Assembly: GCA_001603335.1 (NCBI GenBank)
Contig: LUYR01000143.1
Coordinates: 1 to 6,864 of the forward strand
Direction of reading: 5' to 3'
Source: Rhodospirillales bacterium Alpha_05
GTDB lineage: Bacteria; Pseudomonadota; Alphaproteobacteria; Rhodospirillales; Rhodospirillaceae
DNA: 6,864 nt
The position numbers and the translations under genes are program-made. Below the pieces are notes generated by a model. It made no database searches. It was not told where the DNA came from and saw only the letters and a program-made list of their open reading frames with translations. The stretch's first letter is position 1. Each line of letters begins with the position of its first letter. Of the stretch, positions 6,223-6,864 are shown piece by piece.

Positions 6223-6714
6223 ATGAAACAGCCGCGCAAGGCGATCATCTCCACCGGCATGGTCAGCGAAAACCGCCGGGCACGCTACGATTACGCCGTC
6301 GAGACGACGCTCGAGGCGGGCTTGGTGCTGTCCGGCAGCGAGGTCAAAAGCCTCCGCCTGGGCCAGGCCAACCTCAACGACTCCTTCGCCGGCGCGATCA
6401 AGGGCGGCGGCGAGGCCGACATCGCCCTCTACAACGCCTACATCCCGGAATATGCCAAGGCGACGATCTTCCAGCACGAAGCCCGCCGCCCGCGCAAACT
6501 CCTGATGCACAAGCGCGAAGCCCGACGCTGGCTCGCTGCCGTGGCGCGCGAGGGCCGCACCATCGTGCCCCTCAAGCTCTACTTCAACGACAAAGGCATC
6601 GCCAAAGTCCTGCTCGGCCTCGCCACCGGCAAGAAACAGCACGACAAGCGCGACACCGAAAAGAAGCGCGACTGGGATCGGGAAAAGTCGCGGATCATGC
6701 GGGATAAGGGCTGA
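6223..6714 (+). CDS. smpB: SsrA-binding protein SmpB
   Basis: 163 residues, close to the roughly 160 of E. coli SmpB. It binds tmRNA and brings it to stalled ribosomes for trans-translation. Family blocks: VSENRRARYDYAVETT (14-29), EAGLVLSGSEVKSLR (31-45), GQANLNDSFA (47-56), ALYNAYIPEY (68-77), RKLLMHKREARRW (91-103), and the basic C-terminal tail GKKQHDKRDTEKKRDW (136-151) that enters the empty mRNA channel. A small glycine-rich GGGEAD segment (61-66) precedes the ALYN strand. AAGG lies seven bases before the ATG. It is close behind dapA and probably co-transcribed. The tmRNA gene itself is not recognisable in this window. Confidence 0.97.
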   Translation: MKQPRKAIISTGMVSENRRARYDYAVETTLEAGLVLSGSEVKSLRLGQANLNDSFAGAIKGGGEADIALYNAYIPEYAKATIFQHEARRPRKLLMHKREARRWLAAVAREGRTIVPLKLYFNDKGIAKVLLGLATGKKQHDKRDTEKKRDWDREKSRIMRDKG

Positions 6715-6721
6715 AGCCTAC

Positions 6722-6765
6722 GCGGGCTCTGCCCGCACCCGCTGGGGCCTGGGGCCCCAGACCCC
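6722..6765. repeat. tandem GC-rich palindromes downstream of smpB (extragenic repeat-like)
   Basis: Two hairpins sit side by side just after the smpB stop: GCGGGC-TCT-GCCCGC (6722-6736) and an 8-bp stem with a TGG loop (6742-6749 with 6753-6760). The second overlaps a perfect 12-bp palindrome, CTGGGGCCCCAG (6749-6760), flanked by GGGG (6744-6747) and CCCC (6762-6765). Five T follow at 6774-6778, 13 bases after the second stem, so this is at best an atypical terminator. Its composition and position resemble the extragenic palindromic repeats scattered in GC-rich proteobacterial genomes; copy number cannot be judged from one window. Confidence 0.55.
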
Positions 6766-6773
6766 ATTACTGG

Positions 6774-6839
6774 TTTTTGCGCGTAGCGCCATAAGACCAT
6801 CACGCCGCGAGATGGTTGATTGCGCTGACGCGCGAAAAA
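6774..6839. repeat. 66-bp imperfect inverted repeat
   Basis: The left arm TTTTTGCGCGTAGCGC (6774-6789) pairs with the right arm 6822-6839 over 16 bp, with two unpaired G in the right arm (6827 and 6834). Inside, ACCATC (6796-6801) pairs with GATGGT (6811-6816) around a 9-base loop. The outermost bases are T5 on the left and A5 on the right, the reverse of an intrinsic terminator on either strand. No protein is encoded. It may be a small palindromic mobile or REP-like unit, or a structured RNA; the window ends 25 bases beyond it. Confidence 0.55.
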
Positions 6840-6864
6840 CTTGGGGGAGGTCGGAGGGTCCGCG

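Noticed and set aside
6742..6778. Standard intrinsic terminator for dapA-smpB
   Set aside because: The T run is 13 bases from the strong stem; the only stem directly before it (CCAG/CTGG) is 4 bp with a 9-base loop and competes with the stronger palindrome. It may still stop transcription, but the form is not canonical.
6715..6864. tmRNA (ssrA) gene next to smpB
   Set aside because: No tag-peptide reading frame, no acceptor-stem/T-arm pattern and no CCA-type end is visible in the 150 bases after smpB.

Overview
This 6.9 kb window is GC-rich chromosomal DNA (roughly two-thirds G+C, strong G/C preference at third codon positions). It carries ordinary, conserved bacterial genes. Gene content and protein character point to an alphaproteobacterium, probably close to Rhodospirillales. 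The main clues are an M23 peptidase with an FPER-type cytoplasmic N-terminus overlapping a bactofilin gene, and a divergent lytic transglycosylase / dapA-smpB arrangement. The taxonomic placement is inference. I see no phage, insertion sequence, CRISPR array or defence system.

Layout, left to right. (1) On the minus strand, pgpA (phosphatidylglycerophosphatase A) is followed 14 bp later by a CinA C-terminal-domain gene (pncC type) that runs off the left edge; they look like one transcript. (2) A structured divergent region, about 823-1190, contains several dyads, a G8 run and, on the minus strand, traces of a possible 55-residue zinc-ribbon protein that would need a -1 frameshift at an A AAA AAC heptamer. 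(3) On the plus strand, a membrane-anchored coiled-coil M23 peptidase overlaps a bactofilin gene by 20 bp; the pair ends at a strong intrinsic terminator. (4) Convergent to it on the minus strand is a large exported lytic transglycosylase. (5) Divergent from that, dapA and smpB lie 28 bp apart on the plus strand. (6) Downstream of smpB are tandem GC-rich palindromes and a 66-bp imperfect inverted repeat, resembling an extragenic palindromic repeat element.

How the genes fit together: several act on the cell envelope. The M23 peptidase and bactofilin probably form a localised peptidoglycan-remodelling module, the transglycosylase cleaves glycan strands, DapA commits aspartate semialdehyde to diaminopimelate (peptidoglycan cross-links) and lysine, and PgpA makes phosphatidylglycerol. 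SmpB (trans-translation) and the CinA-type amidase (pyridine-nucleotide salvage) are housekeeping neighbours. The most unusual signals are the frameshifted zinc-ribbon candidate, the structured leader with its G8 tract upstream of the M23 gene, and the inverted-repeat element after smpB. I did not find convincing evidence of a wholly new system.
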